DNA of 9,883 bases from Patescibacteria group bacterium (GTDB taxonomy: Bacteria > Patescibacteriota > Minisyncoccia > Minisyncoccales > S141-161): NCBI GenBank assembly GCA_015491015.1, contig WFWQ01000054.1, positions 1 to 9,883 on the forward strand. The letters are read 5' to 3'. How positions within the stretch are numbered: the stretch's first letter is position 1; the number at the start of each line of letters is the position of its first letter. The notes beneath the pieces were generated by a model. It did no database searches, was not told the origin of the DNA, and was given only the letters and a program-made list of their open reading frames with translations. The translations under genes and the position numbers were made by a program. Positions 1-7,595 of this stretch are shown here, one piece after another.

Positions 1-1175
1 AAAGATTTGAAAATAATCTCAAAAAGAGCTTTCTTTCTTAGAAAGATAAGTTCAAAAATATTTTTAAGTAAGAAAGCTAAACTCCTTATTTTTGAAGAGC
101 TTTTAGAATATTTAACAGCCGAATTTAGCTGTGACATCAATCCTCTCAGGTCAAAGTTAACAAAACGACTAAAAGATAAAGAGGCTATCAAAACACTTAA
201 AGGGGCAAAGTATTCTATGAATCTTTGAGCTTTAACAAAGGTGAGAAAGAAAAAGAAAGAAAATAAAAAGATGTAAAAAAGATCCAGTGATCTAAGATCC
301 TTAAAACCCTTATGCATTATTCTTAACAACCAAAAAGAAATACTTGCTACTATTACAAAAAGAAGAATAATGTGCTTGAAAGGCAACTCATAAAACTGGT
401 AGAAAAACTCTCCTCCAAAAGGTAAAGGTTCTCCTATCATTCTTAAATAAAGAGGAAGTAATGCTCCATAATAAATAAGATAAATATTCTGAGGAAAATC
501 AGGTCTCGCTAAAAATCCGAGCAAAAAACCAATTAAGCTATAAAAAAGAAGCTTAAAATCAATCTTTCTTTCTCTAAAGTATTCTATAGCTATCCAAGAA
601 AGCACCATACCAATTCCTAAAGGAGACTCTACAACTGAGAAAGAGTAAAAAAGAAGCAAAATAAAAACAATTAAATATCTTCTATTAGGAATTGCCCAAA
701 GAAGCAAAACATAAATTATCATTGAAATGATAAAGGGTCTTACAAAAAGAAGCCTCCAGCCAAAAACAGGAGAAACGAAAAATAGGACTAAAGTCCAAAG
801 CAAAGGAACCTTAACTTTAAATTTAGAAAGAACAAAAAAGAAAGAAAGCAAGAATAGAGAAGAAAAGAAAGCAGAAGCTATTTTGCCTGCTTTAATTAGA
901 TCTCCCTCAGTAAGCTTTATAAAAGGAATTAAGAATAAATGAAACCCAAACCACTGATCCGCTTTATATTTATCTAAAATATGCCATTTTAGCCATTGAA
1001 AATTTAAAACTGCTTCTTGAACGCCAAGTTTTTCAATTAAATAAGCATGCTTTAGATGATAATAAGAATCAACTCCAGGGAGATAAGGATATTGAAAATT
1101 TATATAAAGAAAAACTCCAAAGAAAAATAAGAAAACTCCAAGAGGATAGTAAACGTTCTGCTTTAAGTTATCCAT
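1..1175 (-). CDS. GT-C/STT3-like multi-pass membrane glycosyltransferase, C-terminus cut by window edge
   Basis: An open frame runs without a stop from an ATG at 1175 to the left edge, giving at least 391 residues. The protein is very hydrophobic (Phe, Leu, Ile, Tyr rich) with many membrane segments, the first at about residues 9-27. It is followed by a predicted outside loop carrying DSYYH at residues 36-40. An acidic residue followed by YYH in the first loop is typical of GT-C enzymes such as STT3/AglB, where it helps bind the metal and lipid-linked donor. A later RFIEYFAP stretch at 318-325 sits at the start of another membrane segment. The start overlaps the epimerase stop by 8 nt, suggesting translational coupling. 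Inference: it transfers sugar from a polyprenyl-phosphate donor outside the membrane. It could instead be an O-antigen polymerase-like or PMT-like protein; the exact family is not recognised. The C-terminal part is missing only because the window ends. Confidence 0.7.
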   Translation of the reverse strand, partial: MDNLKQNVYYPLGVFLFFFGVFLYINFQYPYLPGVDSYYHLKHAYLIEKLGVQEAVLNFQWLKWHILDKYKADQWFGFHLFLIPFIKLTEGDLIKAGKIASAFFSSLFLLSFFFVLSKFKVKVPLLWTLVLFFVSPVFGWRLLFVRPFIISMIIYVLLLWAIPNRRYLIVFILLLFYSFSVVESPLGIGMVLSWIAIEYFRERKIDFKLLFYSLIGFLLGFLARPDFPQNIYLIYYGALLPLYLRMIGEPLPFGGEFFYQFYELPFKHIILLFVIVASISFWLLRIMHKGFKDLRSLDLFYIFLFSFFFFLTFVKAQRFIEYFAPLSVLIASLSFSRFVNFDLRGLMSQLNSAVKYSKSSSKIRSLAFLLKNIFELIFLRKKALFEIIFKS

Positions 1176-2100
1176 AATTCTTTAAAAACCATTTAACAGT
1201 CAAATCTATACCCTCCTCTAAATTAACTTCAGGTCTCCAATCTAGCAAATTTTTAGCCTTAGTGTTATCTAAACAACTTCGTAACTGCTCTTTTTCAACT
1301 AAAGGCAGAAAGGAAATTTTAGGGACCAATTTTACTTTCTTTTTGATAATCTCTAAAACTTCTTTTATCTTAGTTTCTTTCCCTGAACTTATGTTAAAAA
1401 CCTCATATTGATTTAAATTTAAAGTTTTAATACAAGCTTTAACTACATCCTTAACATAAATTAAATCTCGAGTTTGCTCCCCTCCATAAACTTCAAGAGG
1501 TTCTTTCTTGAAAATTTTAGAAATAAAAATTCCTATCACTCCAGTGTTGCTTTCGGGGTTAAAATAAGGACCGTAAATATTTGAAGGCCTTAAAATAATA
1601 ATGTCAATTTTATCTTTAAAAGAATTTAATAACTTTTCTGCCTCTAACTTTGATTTGCCGTAAGGAGATTGAGGAGAAGGAGAAAAATCTTCTGGAGTAG
1701 GAATTGGAGCTCTGTCTCCATATAAAGCTCCACCTGTAGAAATAAAAATAAATTTTTTAGCTTCACTTGCTATGGAAGCCTTTAAAACATTTTCGGTACC
1801 CTCAACATTCACTTTAAAAGTAAATTCTGGATTTCTAAAAGAGTCTCTTACATTAACCTGAGCTGCAAGATGAAAAACTACTGCAGGCTTAAAATCCTTA
1901 AAGATTTCTAGTAGCTGGGTAGGATTCAAAATATCTTCTTTACAAAAGAAAGCTTTAGAAGGGACATTTTCCAATTTACCAGTGCTCAAATTATCTACAA
2001 CTAACACTTTGCCACCTAAGCTTATTAATTCTTTAACTAAATTAGTTCCTACAAATCCGGCTCCTCCAGTAATTATTAATTTCCCTCCTTTAAGCATCAT
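1168..2100 (-). CDS. NAD-dependent epimerase/dehydratase, GalE-like (extended SDR)
   Basis: This 310-residue protein has the usual length and motifs of UDP-sugar 4-epimerases of the extended short-chain dehydrogenase family. The N-terminal Rossmann fold has GGAGFVG at 12-18 (GxxGxxG) and the acidic D36 in DNLSTG that binds the NAD ribose. HLAAQ is at 77-81. The catalytic triad region is ST at 121-122 followed by GGALYG, and Y147xxxK151 in PYGKSK. Downstream, RPSNIYGP and a GGEQTRD element match the substrate-binding half of GalE-like proteins. It probably interconverts UDP-glucose/galactose or the N-acetyl forms in the cytoplasm; the exact sugar cannot be read from the sequence. Its ATG shares one base with the stop codon of the glycosyltransferase upstream (TAATG), and a second ATG follows immediately. 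Its end overlaps the GT-C gene, so it sits in the middle of a three-gene sugar cassette. The generic call is firm; galE itself is not assigned. Confidence 0.9.
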   Translation of the reverse strand: MMLKGGKLIITGGAGFVGTNLVKELISLGGKVLVVDNLSTGKLENVPSKAFFCKEDILNPTQLLEIFKDFKPAVVFHLAAQVNVRDSFRNPEFTFKVNVEGTENVLKASIASEAKKFIFISTGGALYGDRAPIPTPEDFSPSPQSPYGKSKLEAEKLLNSFKDKIDIIILRPSNIYGPYFNPESNTGVIGIFISKIFKKEPLEVYGGEQTRDLIYVKDVVKACIKTLNLNQYEVFNISSGKETKIKEVLEIIKKKVKLVPKISFLPLVEKEQLRSCLDNTKAKNLLDWRPEVNLEEGIDLTVKWFLKNYG

Positions 2101-3230
2101 TAACTTTCTTTAATTAAAGTAAAAAGAAAAGAAGAAAAAATTATCTCTATCCCAATTATTACCAAATTAGAACCTAAAAGCATTAATCTTTCTTCAGACA
2201 AATCTTTAAATCCCCTTAAAGCCCATTCTAATACAATCTTTAAAACCATAGCTAAACCAATCAAAAAGAAGATTGCTCCAATAAGCAAACCTTTCTCTAA
2301 ACTAAACCACTTCATAAATCTCTCCAGAGCTACATCCTTAACTAAAAGCCCTCTCTTTACCCCATAAACTTTGGCAATAGTACCTAAAATCATAATTTGG
2401 ATCCCTAAAATAGTTGAAAAAGAAGATGCTATCATCAAGTGAATATCCCATGTCCTTCCAAAAGCCTCTACCGGACCAGTAGAAAGAATAACCTCTATAA
2501 CTAAAGACAAAAAGAGCAAAAAAAGGCCAGGGAAAAAATAAAGCCAATAAGGAGCATAAAGAAGCATAAATTTTATGTGCCGCCATCCATCTCTCAATTT
2601 GGAGAGCTTAGAATTTCCCCTCCGAGGATGATAGACAATAGGAACTTCTGCAATTTTTAATTTTTCTCTTATGGCAGAAATGACCATTTCTGAAGCTAAC
2701 TCCATTCCTTTGGTTCTTAACCTCATTTTAGCTAAAGCTTCTTTAGTGAAAGCTCGCATCCCGCAATGAATATCAGAAAGAGAAGTCTTAAACAATAACC
2801 TAAGCATAGAAGATAGAGCCCAGTTCCCTACTCTATTTAAAACAGGCATTGAACCTGGCAAAAGCTTTCCTTTAAATCTCGAGCCAATTACCAAATCATA
2901 ACCTTGATCCAATTTCTCTAAGAACTTAGGAGTTTCTAAAAAATCGTAAGTTGCATCTGCATCCCCCATCACTATCCATTCACCCGTAGTCTCTTTAAAT
3001 CCTCTAAGATAGGCAGAGCCGTAACCTTTTTCTTCTTCTCTAACTACTTTAGCCCCTTTCTCTAAGGCTATCTGAGCAGTTTTATCTTCAGAACCATTAT
3101 CTACTACTATCACTTCTGCATCCAAGTTTAAATCCTTTATCACTTTATTTATCTTATCTAAACACAAACCAATACCTTTTTCTTCGTTCAAAGCAGGTAA
3201 AACAAAGGAAACTTTAGGATATTTAGGCAT
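2100..3230 (-). CDS. Family 2 glycosyltransferase, DPM1/DPG synthase-like, with C-terminal membrane domain
   Basis: From the ATG at 3230 the protein has 376 residues. The N-terminal GT-A domain starts with VSFVLPALNEE (7-17) and has VVDNGSEDKT (42-51) and the metal-binding DxD as D90-A-D92. It continues with GSRFKG, CGMRAF (156-161), a GMELASEM stretch (175-182), and a GNSKL plus DGWRHI pair, all features of dolichyl/polyprenyl-phosphate sugar synthases. Four membrane segments follow at about 222-249, 265-287, 314-337 and 349-372. The likely reaction is transfer of glucose or mannose from a nucleotide sugar to polyprenyl phosphate at the inner face of the membrane. A GTG start at 3257 is possible but would overlap gyrA by 17 nt and add nine residues before the conserved start, so the ATG 10 nt after the gyrA stop is preferred. 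It probably supplies lipid-linked sugar to the GT-C protein two genes on. Confidence 0.88.
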   Translation of the reverse strand: MPKYPKVSFVLPALNEEKGIGLCLDKINKVIKDLNLDAEVIVVDNGSEDKTAQIALEKGAKVVREEEKGYGSAYLRGFKETTGEWIVMGDADATYDFLETPKFLEKLDQGYDLVIGSRFKGKLLPGSMPVLNRVGNWALSSMLRLLFKTSLSDIHCGMRAFTKEALAKMRLRTKGMELASEMVISAIREKLKIAEVPIVYHPRRGNSKLSKLRDGWRHIKFMLLYAPYWLYFFPGLFLLFLSLVIEVILSTGPVEAFGRTWDIHLMIASSFSTILGIQIMILGTIAKVYGVKRGLLVKDVALERFMKWFSLEKGLLIGAIFFLIGLAMVLKIVLEWALRGFKDLSEERLMLLGSNLVIIGIEIIFSSFLFTLIKES

Positions 3231-3240
3231 AAAGCTCAAG

Positions 3241-5682
3241 TTAATGACAAATAGCACTTGAAATTACATCCCCTTCTTTGGTTTTTAAAATCCTCACTCC
3301 CTTAGAGTTTCGAGATAAAGAAGGTATTCCTTTCAAATCTACTCTTATTACCCTACCTTTAGAAGTTATTGCAAAAATGCTTTCAAATTCTGGAGTAATA
3401 ACTTTAGCAAAAACTATTCCGCCGGTTTTAGAGTCTAACCTTGCACTCTTTATTCCAGATCCTCCTTTATTTTGCACCCTAAATTCAGATAGCTTGGTTT
3501 TTTTAGCAAAACCTTTTTCAGTAAGGGTTAAAAGATAAGCTTGGGTTAAATCTTCTTTAGAAATCCTTTCTAAAGAAATAACTTCATCATCTTTTGCTAA
3601 CTTTAAAAGTTTAACTCCAGAAGCTACTCTTCCCATTATCCTCACTTGTTCTTCAGGAAAGATTATAGTTTGTCCTTTTTTAGTGGTTAAGACTACCAAA
3701 TCTTTTCCTGTAGTTAATTCAGCTTCAGTCAAGGAATCTTGAGATTTCATCTTCAAAGCTAAAATTCCAGAACTCCTAATGTTGCTAAACTCTTCAAGCT
3801 TAGTTCTTTTGCCAATTCCCTTTTTGGTTACCATAAAGATAAACTTGAAGGGAGAATCTTTAGAAATCACTAAAAGGCTTAAAATCTTCTCTTGAGGCAA
3901 AACATTAATAAAGTTAGCTAAAGGCTTACCTTTAGAACTCCTTCCTTCTTCTGGAATTTCAAAAACTTTAAGCTTAAAAGCTTGAGCTCTATCTGTGAAA
4001 AACAAAAGCTCATCTAAAGTCTTAGCTAAAACAAAGTGAGAGATAGAATCTTCTTCTTTAATTTCTATACCTGAAATCCCCTTCCCTCCCCTCTTTTGAA
4101 GTTTAAAAGCTTTAGGACTAACTCTTTTGATAAAACCTTTATCAGTAAGGATAATTATAGTTTCTTCTTGAACCACTAAATCTTCATCTTGAAGTTCGCG
4201 GGGTTTTCCTTTCACAACTTTAGTTCTTCTTTCATCTCCAAACTTTTCTTTAAGAACCAAAAGTTCTTCTTTAATCTTGGAATCTATCTTTTTAGGACTT
4301 TTTAGCAAACTTTCTAGCTCTTTAATTAACTTTCTCTTTTCGTTTAGCTCCTTTTCTACAGCTTCAATTTCCATCCTGGCTAACTGCTGAAGCCTTATTT
4401 CTAATACAGCTAAAGCTTGCTTTTCAGTCAATCCAAAAGCCTTTTGCAAGTTAACTTTAGCTTTTTCTCTATTTTCAGATCTTCTAATTATCCTTATAGC
4501 TTTATCTATATCTCTCAAACACTTTAAAATTCCTTCCAAAATGTGAGCTCTTTCTTTAGCTTTAGCTAACTCATACTTGGATCTCCTCACTACCACTTCC
4601 CTTCGGTGCTCTATAAACTGAACCAAAATATCTTTTAAACCTAAAACCTCAGGTTTAATCCCCTTAACTAAAGCTAACATATTGAAATTAAAGCTCTTTT
4701 GAAGATCGGTAAACTTATAAAGAGCATTTAATATTTTTTGAGGATGAGCTGACTTTGAAAGCTCAATTACAATTCTCATCCCTTGTCTATCTGATTCATC
4801 TCTAATATCTTTAATATTTTCTATCTTCTTTTGTTCTACTAATCTTGCAAACTGTTTCAAAAGCTCTGATTTTTGAACCTGATAAGGGATTTCGGTAATC
4901 ACAATGGCAAACCTTCCGGGTTTAATCTCTTCAATGTTAGCTACTCCTCTAACTGTTATCTTTCCTCTTCCTTGAGCATAAGTTTTAACTAAATCTTCAT
5001 CTGCAAAAACAATTCCACCTGTAGGAAAATCTGGGCCTTGAATGAACTTGAGCAAATCTTTAGTTTCAGCTTGAGGATTATCAATCAAATAGCAAATAGC
5101 TAGTACTAACTCAGAAAGATTATGAGGAGGAATACTGGTTGCCATACCAACTGCAATCCCAATTGATCCTTGCATCAAAAGGTTAGGCAAAGGAGAAGGC
5201 AAAACCACAGGTTCTTTTCTGGTTCCATCGTAGTTAGGTCTAAAATCTACAGTATCTTTCTCTATATCCCTTAAAAGCTCCTCACCTACAGGAGAAAGTT
5301 TAGCCTCAGTATAGCGCATTGAAGCTGGAGGATCTCCATCTATAGAGCCAAAGTTCCCTTGGCCTTGAACTAAAGGGTATCTCATTACAAAATCTTGAGC
5401 CATTCTAACTAAAGCTTCGTAAACTGGGGCATCTCCGTGAGGATGGTATCTTCCTAAAGTAGAACCTACTACCGTAGCTGACTTTCTAAATTTAGCGGTA
5501 GAAAAAAGTCTATCTTCGTACATTGCATAGAGAATTCTCCTTTGAACAGGTTTCAATCCATCTCTCACATCAGGAAGAGCACGAGAAACTATAACTGACA
5601 TTGCATAATCTATATAGCTTTCTTTCATCTCTTGAGTGATCTCTCGAGGTTCAATGTTAGTTTTATCTTTATCTGGTACCAT
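3241..5682 (-). CDS. gyrA: DNA gyrase subunit A
   Basis: The 813-residue protein is the full-length breakage-reunion subunit of gyrase, which with GyrB introduces negative supercoils using ATP. The winged-helix region has [17 protein letters not shown] and the catalytic Tyr in SMRYTEAKL (Y124, Arg R123 before it), aligned with E. coli Y122. The tower and coiled-coil arms follow, including [17 protein letters not shown] (418-434). The C-terminal DNA-wrapping pinwheel has a GyrA box as QKRGGKG at 529-535, with Lys for the usual second Arg. This box marks GyrA rather than ParC. In the quinolone region, [17 protein letters not shown] has Ala85 and Glu89 where E. coli has Ser83 and Asp87. The ATG overlaps the small membrane-protein gene by 14 nt and lacks a clear Shine-Dalgarno, suggesting translational coupling. 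The glycosyltransferase gene begins 10 nt after its stop. gyrB is not in this window. Confidence 0.97.
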   Translation of the reverse strand: MVPDKDKTNIEPREITQEMKESYIDYAMSVIVSRALPDVRDGLKPVQRRILYAMYEDRLFSTAKFRKSATVVGSTLGRYHPHGDAPVYEALVRMAQDFVMRYPLVQGQGNFGSIDGDPPASMRYTEAKLSPVGEELLRDIEKDTVDFRPNYDGTRKEPVVLPSPLPNLLMQGSIGIAVGMATSIPPHNLSELVLAICYLIDNPQAETKDLLKFIQGPDFPTGGIVFADEDLVKTYAQGRGKITVRGVANIEEIKPGRFAIVITEIPYQVQKSELLKQFARLVEQKKIENIKDIRDESDRQGMRIVIELSKSAHPQKILNALYKFTDLQKSFNFNMLALVKGIKPEVLGLKDILVQFIEHRREVVVRRSKYELAKAKERAHILEGILKCLRDIDKAIRIIRRSENREKAKVNLQKAFGLTEKQALAVLEIRLQQLARMEIEAVEKELNEKRKLIKELESLLKSPKKIDSKIKEELLVLKEKFGDERRTKVVKGKPRELQDEDLVVQEETIIILTDKGFIKRVSPKAFKLQKRGGKGISGIEIKEEDSISHFVLAKTLDELLFFTDRAQAFKLKVFEIPEEGRSSKGKPLANFINVLPQEKILSLLVISKDSPFKFIFMVTKKGIGKRTKLEEFSNIRSSGILALKMKSQDSLTEAELTTGKDLVVLTTKKGQTIIFPEEQVRIMGRVASGVKLLKLAKDDEVISLERISKEDLTQAYLLTLTEKGFAKKTKLSEFRVQNKGGSGIKSARLDSKTGGIVFAKVITPEFESIFAITSKGRVIRVDLKGIPSLSRNSKGVRILKTKEGDVISSAICH

Positions 5683-5986
5683 TTTGATTAGAGTTAACTT
5701 GAGTTTCTAAATCTTTGAGGTTTTGTTCTAAGTTTTTAAAAACCTTTTGAAGATTTGAACTTTCAAAAGGCTCTCTTAAGAAATATTCCTTTCTCCTTTC
5801 AATAAAATCAAAATTAAAAAGACTCTCTTTTAAAGTTTTAACCTTAAAGCTTTTAGATTGCAAATCAGGTATAACTTTTAGTTTAAAATAACCAAAAACT
5901 AGTAAAGCTACAATGGAAACTAAAAAGTACAAAATTAGCTTTCTTTGCCAAACTGGGAGGTTTTCAACAAAGCTTTTGTGTTTCAA
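5669..5986 (-). CDS. Small single-pass membrane protein of unknown function
   Basis: The 105-residue frame starts with TTG, whose TTGA overlaps the TGA stop of the metallo-hydrolase by 4 nt, and ends 14 nt inside gyrA. No ATG or GTG lies upstream of the membrane segment in frame, so TTG is the only reasonable start. A short basic N-terminus is followed by one hydrophobic segment at about 17-34. A charged tail follows, with a likely short coiled coil at about 78-97 rich in Leu, Lys and Glu. The basic N-terminus suggests the N-terminus is inside and the tail outside, though basic residues also follow the segment. No cleavage site for a signal peptide is obvious, so it probably stays anchored. 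I do not recognise a family. The tight overlaps on both sides and coherent topology support a real gene, perhaps one that couples translation of gyrA to the gene before it. Function is unknown. Confidence 0.7.
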   Translation of the reverse strand: MKHKSFVENLPVWQRKLILYFLVSIVALLVFGYFKLKVIPDLQSKSFKVKTLKESLFNFDFIERRKEYFLREPFESSNLQKVFKNLEQNLKDLETQVNSNQNGTR

Positions 5987-6639
5987 GGTTTAAGCAAAAT
6001 AACTTGGGTTTCTTTATCTTCAGCCAAATCTTCCTTTTTGATTTTAAGTTTATCTAAAACTGGAGGCTTTTCTTGCCCCATAGCTTTCAAAAAGTTATCT
6101 ACTGGTGAAAGCTCTTTAATTTTAAGATTCTCAATCTGATAATGCATAGGAATTACAATTTTAGGCTCTATCTGATTTACAATCTCTCTGGCTAAAGGCC
6201 CATCTATGGTATAGTAACCGCCTACAGGAATCAAAAGCACATCTACAACCCCTATTTGTTCCAACTGGGAATCTTGAAGCTTCCTCTGACCTAAGTCTGA
6301 AAGATGGCACACTTTAATCCCCTCAGAGACTATTTTAAAGGCCACCACCTCTCCCCTTTCTTTGCCCTCTTTATCATCATGAAAAGCTTTAATCCCCTGG
6401 ATGAAAACATCTTCAATTTCATATTCTCCAGGTTCTTCAATCAAATAAGGATTCCCCACAACAGCTGCTTTGTTATTGTGGTCAAAATGCTGGTGCGAAA
6501 CAAGCAAAATATCAGCTTCTAACTTTGGCAATCTTAAACCTATATCTGGCGAAAAAGGGTCAATTACAACTCTGACCTCTTTTTGATTGGCTTTAGTTTT
6601 AACCAAAAAACAGGCTTGCCCTAGCCATTTAATCTCCAT
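5983..6639 (-). CDS. Metallo-beta-lactamase-fold hydrolase, UPF0173/UlaG-like
   Basis: This 218-residue cytoplasmic protein has the metal-binding signature SHQHFDH, giving H49, H51, D53 and H54. Further candidate ligands are H87 in FHDD, D115 in HLSDLG and H166 in IPMHY, in the order expected for the MBL fold. The start MEIKWLGQACFLV and the IPVGGYYT segment with DGPLA match the UPF0173/UlaG-like branch (ascorbate-6-phosphate lactonase relatives) rather than true beta-lactamases or RNase J. The family hydrolyses phosphate-ester or lactone-type substrates, but the substrate of this member cannot be read from sequence. The ATG at 6639 is the first gene of the minus-strand operon and follows a promoter with only about 9 nt of leader. 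Its TGA stop overlaps the next start by 4 nt. Length and motifs are complete, with no sign of decay. Confidence 0.9.
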   Translation of the reverse strand: MEIKWLGQACFLVKTKANQKEVRVVIDPFSPDIGLRLPKLEADILLVSHQHFDHNNKAAVVGNPYLIEEPGEYEIEDVFIQGIKAFHDDKEGKERGEVVAFKIVSEGIKVCHLSDLGQRKLQDSQLEQIGVVDVLLIPVGGYYTIDGPLAREIVNQIEPKIVIPMHYQIENLKIKELSPVDNFLKAMGQEKPPVLDKLKIKKEDLAEDKETQVILLKP

Positions 6640-6654
6640 GTTTTGTGTTTTTTA

Positions 6655-6684
6655 ATTTTAGATATTCTTCTAATTAAAAATCAA
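6655..6684 (-). promoter_or_regulatory. Sigma70-type promoter of the metallo-hydrolase-gyrA-glycan operon
   Basis: Read on the minus strand, a TTGATT -35 box (6684-6679) is followed by 18 bp and a TAAAAT -10 box (6660-6655). Fifteen bases separate the -10 box from the ATG at 6639, so transcription would begin about 9 nt before the start codon. No Shine-Dalgarno sequence fits in that leader. It is the only plausible promoter seen ahead of the six-gene operon. The call is by eye from consensus match and position. Confidence 0.6.
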
Positions 6685-6714
6685 GCTAAATTCTTATTGG
6701 CTTCTCTTGATTTT
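6677..6714. repeat. 9-bp inverted repeat holding both divergent -35 boxes
   Basis: AAAATCAAG at 6677-6685 and CTTGATTTT at 6706-6714 are perfect inverted copies with centres about 29 bp apart and 20 bases between them. Each arm contains one of the two TTGATT -35 boxes, so the symmetry may simply reflect mirrored promoters. The arms extend beyond the six -35 bases by one base (G/C) inward and two outward, so a shared operator for a dimeric regulator is also possible. No regulator gene is in the window. Confidence 0.6.
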
Positions 6715-6736
6715 AATATTTAAAGTTTGATATTAT
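6707..6736 (+). promoter_or_regulatory. Sigma70-type promoter with extended -10 for the S1 protein-ftsH operon
   Basis: TTGATT (6707-6712), an 18-bp spacer and TATTAT (6731-6736) match a housekeeping promoter. TGA directly before the -10 box (6728-6730) supplies the extended -10 TGn element. The S1-protein ATG at 6750 lies 13 bases after the -10 box, so the predicted leader is only about 7 nt. A GAG at 6741-6743 could pair weakly with 16S rRNA if transcription starts a little earlier. The promoter mirrors the one on the opposite strand. Confidence 0.65.
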
Positions 6737-6749
6737 TTTAGAGTTTACT

Positions 6750-7592
6750 ATGAAAAAGCTTTTACCTTTGTACAATAAGGTAGCGCCAGTTAGAGAGGGA
6801 GAAATTGTGAAAGGAAAAGTTTTAGGTAAAGAAAAGATGGCTTTGTTTGTAGATTTAGGACCACGAGGCGTGGGAGTAATTAGAGGAGAAGAGTTTTTGC
6901 TTTCTAAAAACCAAATTAAAGATTTAAATCCTGGAGACGAAGTTGAAGCTAAAGTTATTTATATTGACCAAGAGGATGGATACATAGGATTATCTTTAAG
7001 ACAAATTAGAGAAGAAGAAATTTGGGAATTTTTGCAAAAAGCTAAGGAGGAAAAAAGGCCTATTGAAGTTAAAATTTTATCTGCTAACCGAGGAGGGCTT
7101 TTAACTAAGATTGAAGGCATTCAAGCTTTTATTCCAGCTTCTCAACTTTCTTCAGATCACTATCCTAAAGTAGAAGGAGGCAATCCAGAAAGGGTTTTAG
7201 AAGAACTCCAAAAGTTTGTAGGCCAAACTTTAAAAGTTTGCGTTTTAACTTTAGACCCTAAAAACAACCAAATCATCCTTTCTGAAAAAGTTAGAGAGTT
7301 AGAAGAAAAGAAAGATATCATAGCCTCGCTTAAAGAAGGTGATATCGTAGAAGGAGAAATCACAGCTGTATGTGATTTTGGAGCTTTTATTAAGTTTGCC
7401 CCTCCACACAAAACCTTAGAAGAAGCTAAAAAAGCAAACTCGATTTTGGAAGGTTTAATCCATATCTCTGAGCTCTCTGAAGAAAAGATAGAAAACCCCA
7501 ACCAAGTAGTCAAAGCTGGAGAGAAGAGAAAAGCTAAGATTGTGCAAGTTAAAGGAAACAGAGTCTTCCTTTCGCTTAAAAACCTAAGGTAA
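6750..7592 (+). CDS. S1 RNA-binding domain protein, short ribosomal protein S1-like
   Basis: The 280-residue protein consists of three OB-fold S1 domains, at about residues 16-84, 104-181 and 196-278. Domain 1 has GEIVKGKVLG and GDEVEAKVI; domain 2 has the NRGGLLTKIEGIQAFIPASQL pattern typical of S1 repeats that follow the first (113-133); domain 3 has GDIVEGEITAVCDFGAFIKF, GLIHISEL and RVFLSLKNL. E. coli S1 has six repeats, while short three- or four-repeat forms are common elsewhere, so this probably serves as the ribosome- or mRNA-binding S1 of a reduced genome. Domain 3 carries a charged insertion of about 16 residues (217-232) between two strands where most S1 folds have a short loop. 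The ATG lies just after a strong promoter and has almost no leader. ftsH starts 3 nt after its stop, so the two are cotranscribed. A role as a general RNA-binding protein rather than true rpsA cannot be excluded. Confidence 0.88.
   Translation: MKKLLPLYNKVAPVREGEIVKGKVLGKEKMALFVDLGPRGVGVIRGEEFLLSKNQIKDLNPGDEVEAKVIYIDQEDGYIGLSLRQIREEEIWEFLQKAKEEKRPIEVKILSANRGGLLTKIEGIQAFIPASQLSSDHYPKVEGGNPERVLEELQKFVGQTLKVCVLTLDPKNNQIILSEKVRELEEKKDIIASLKEGDIVEGEITAVCDFGAFIKFAPPHKTLEEAKKANSILEGLIHISELSEEKIENPNQVVKAGEKRKAKIVQVKGNRVFLSLKNLR
7586..7589 (+). promoter_or_regulatory. Ribosome binding site of ftsH
   Basis: AAGG inside TAAGGT sits 6 nt before the ATG at 7596 and within the last codons of the S1 gene. 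It fixes the ftsH start and contrasts with the operon's first gene, which has little room for such a site. Spacing and sequence are those of a standard Shine-Dalgarno element. Confidence 0.7.
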
Positions 7593-7595
7593 AGT

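Noticed and set aside
7..942. Two short plus-strand frames (7-228 and 727-942) in the left region
   Set aside because: Both are Lys-rich shadows opposite the uninterrupted minus-strand GT-C reading frame, which has coherent membrane topology and a coupled start.
3231..3257. Earlier GTG start at 3257 for the glycosyltransferase
   Set aside because: It would overlap gyrA by 17 nt and add nine residues ahead of the conserved first strand; the ATG at 3230 gives a normal N-terminus.
5983..5985. Possible UGA-recoded genetic code, as in some candidate-phylum bacteria
   Set aside because: TGA ends the metallo-hydrolase and FtsH at the expected family lengths, and no in-frame TGA was seen inside conserved genes.
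7160..7513. Minus-strand frame of 117 residues opposite the S1 protein gene
   Set aside because: It is Ser-rich in the manner of antisense translation, has no recognisable motif and lies wholly opposite a strongly conserved gene.
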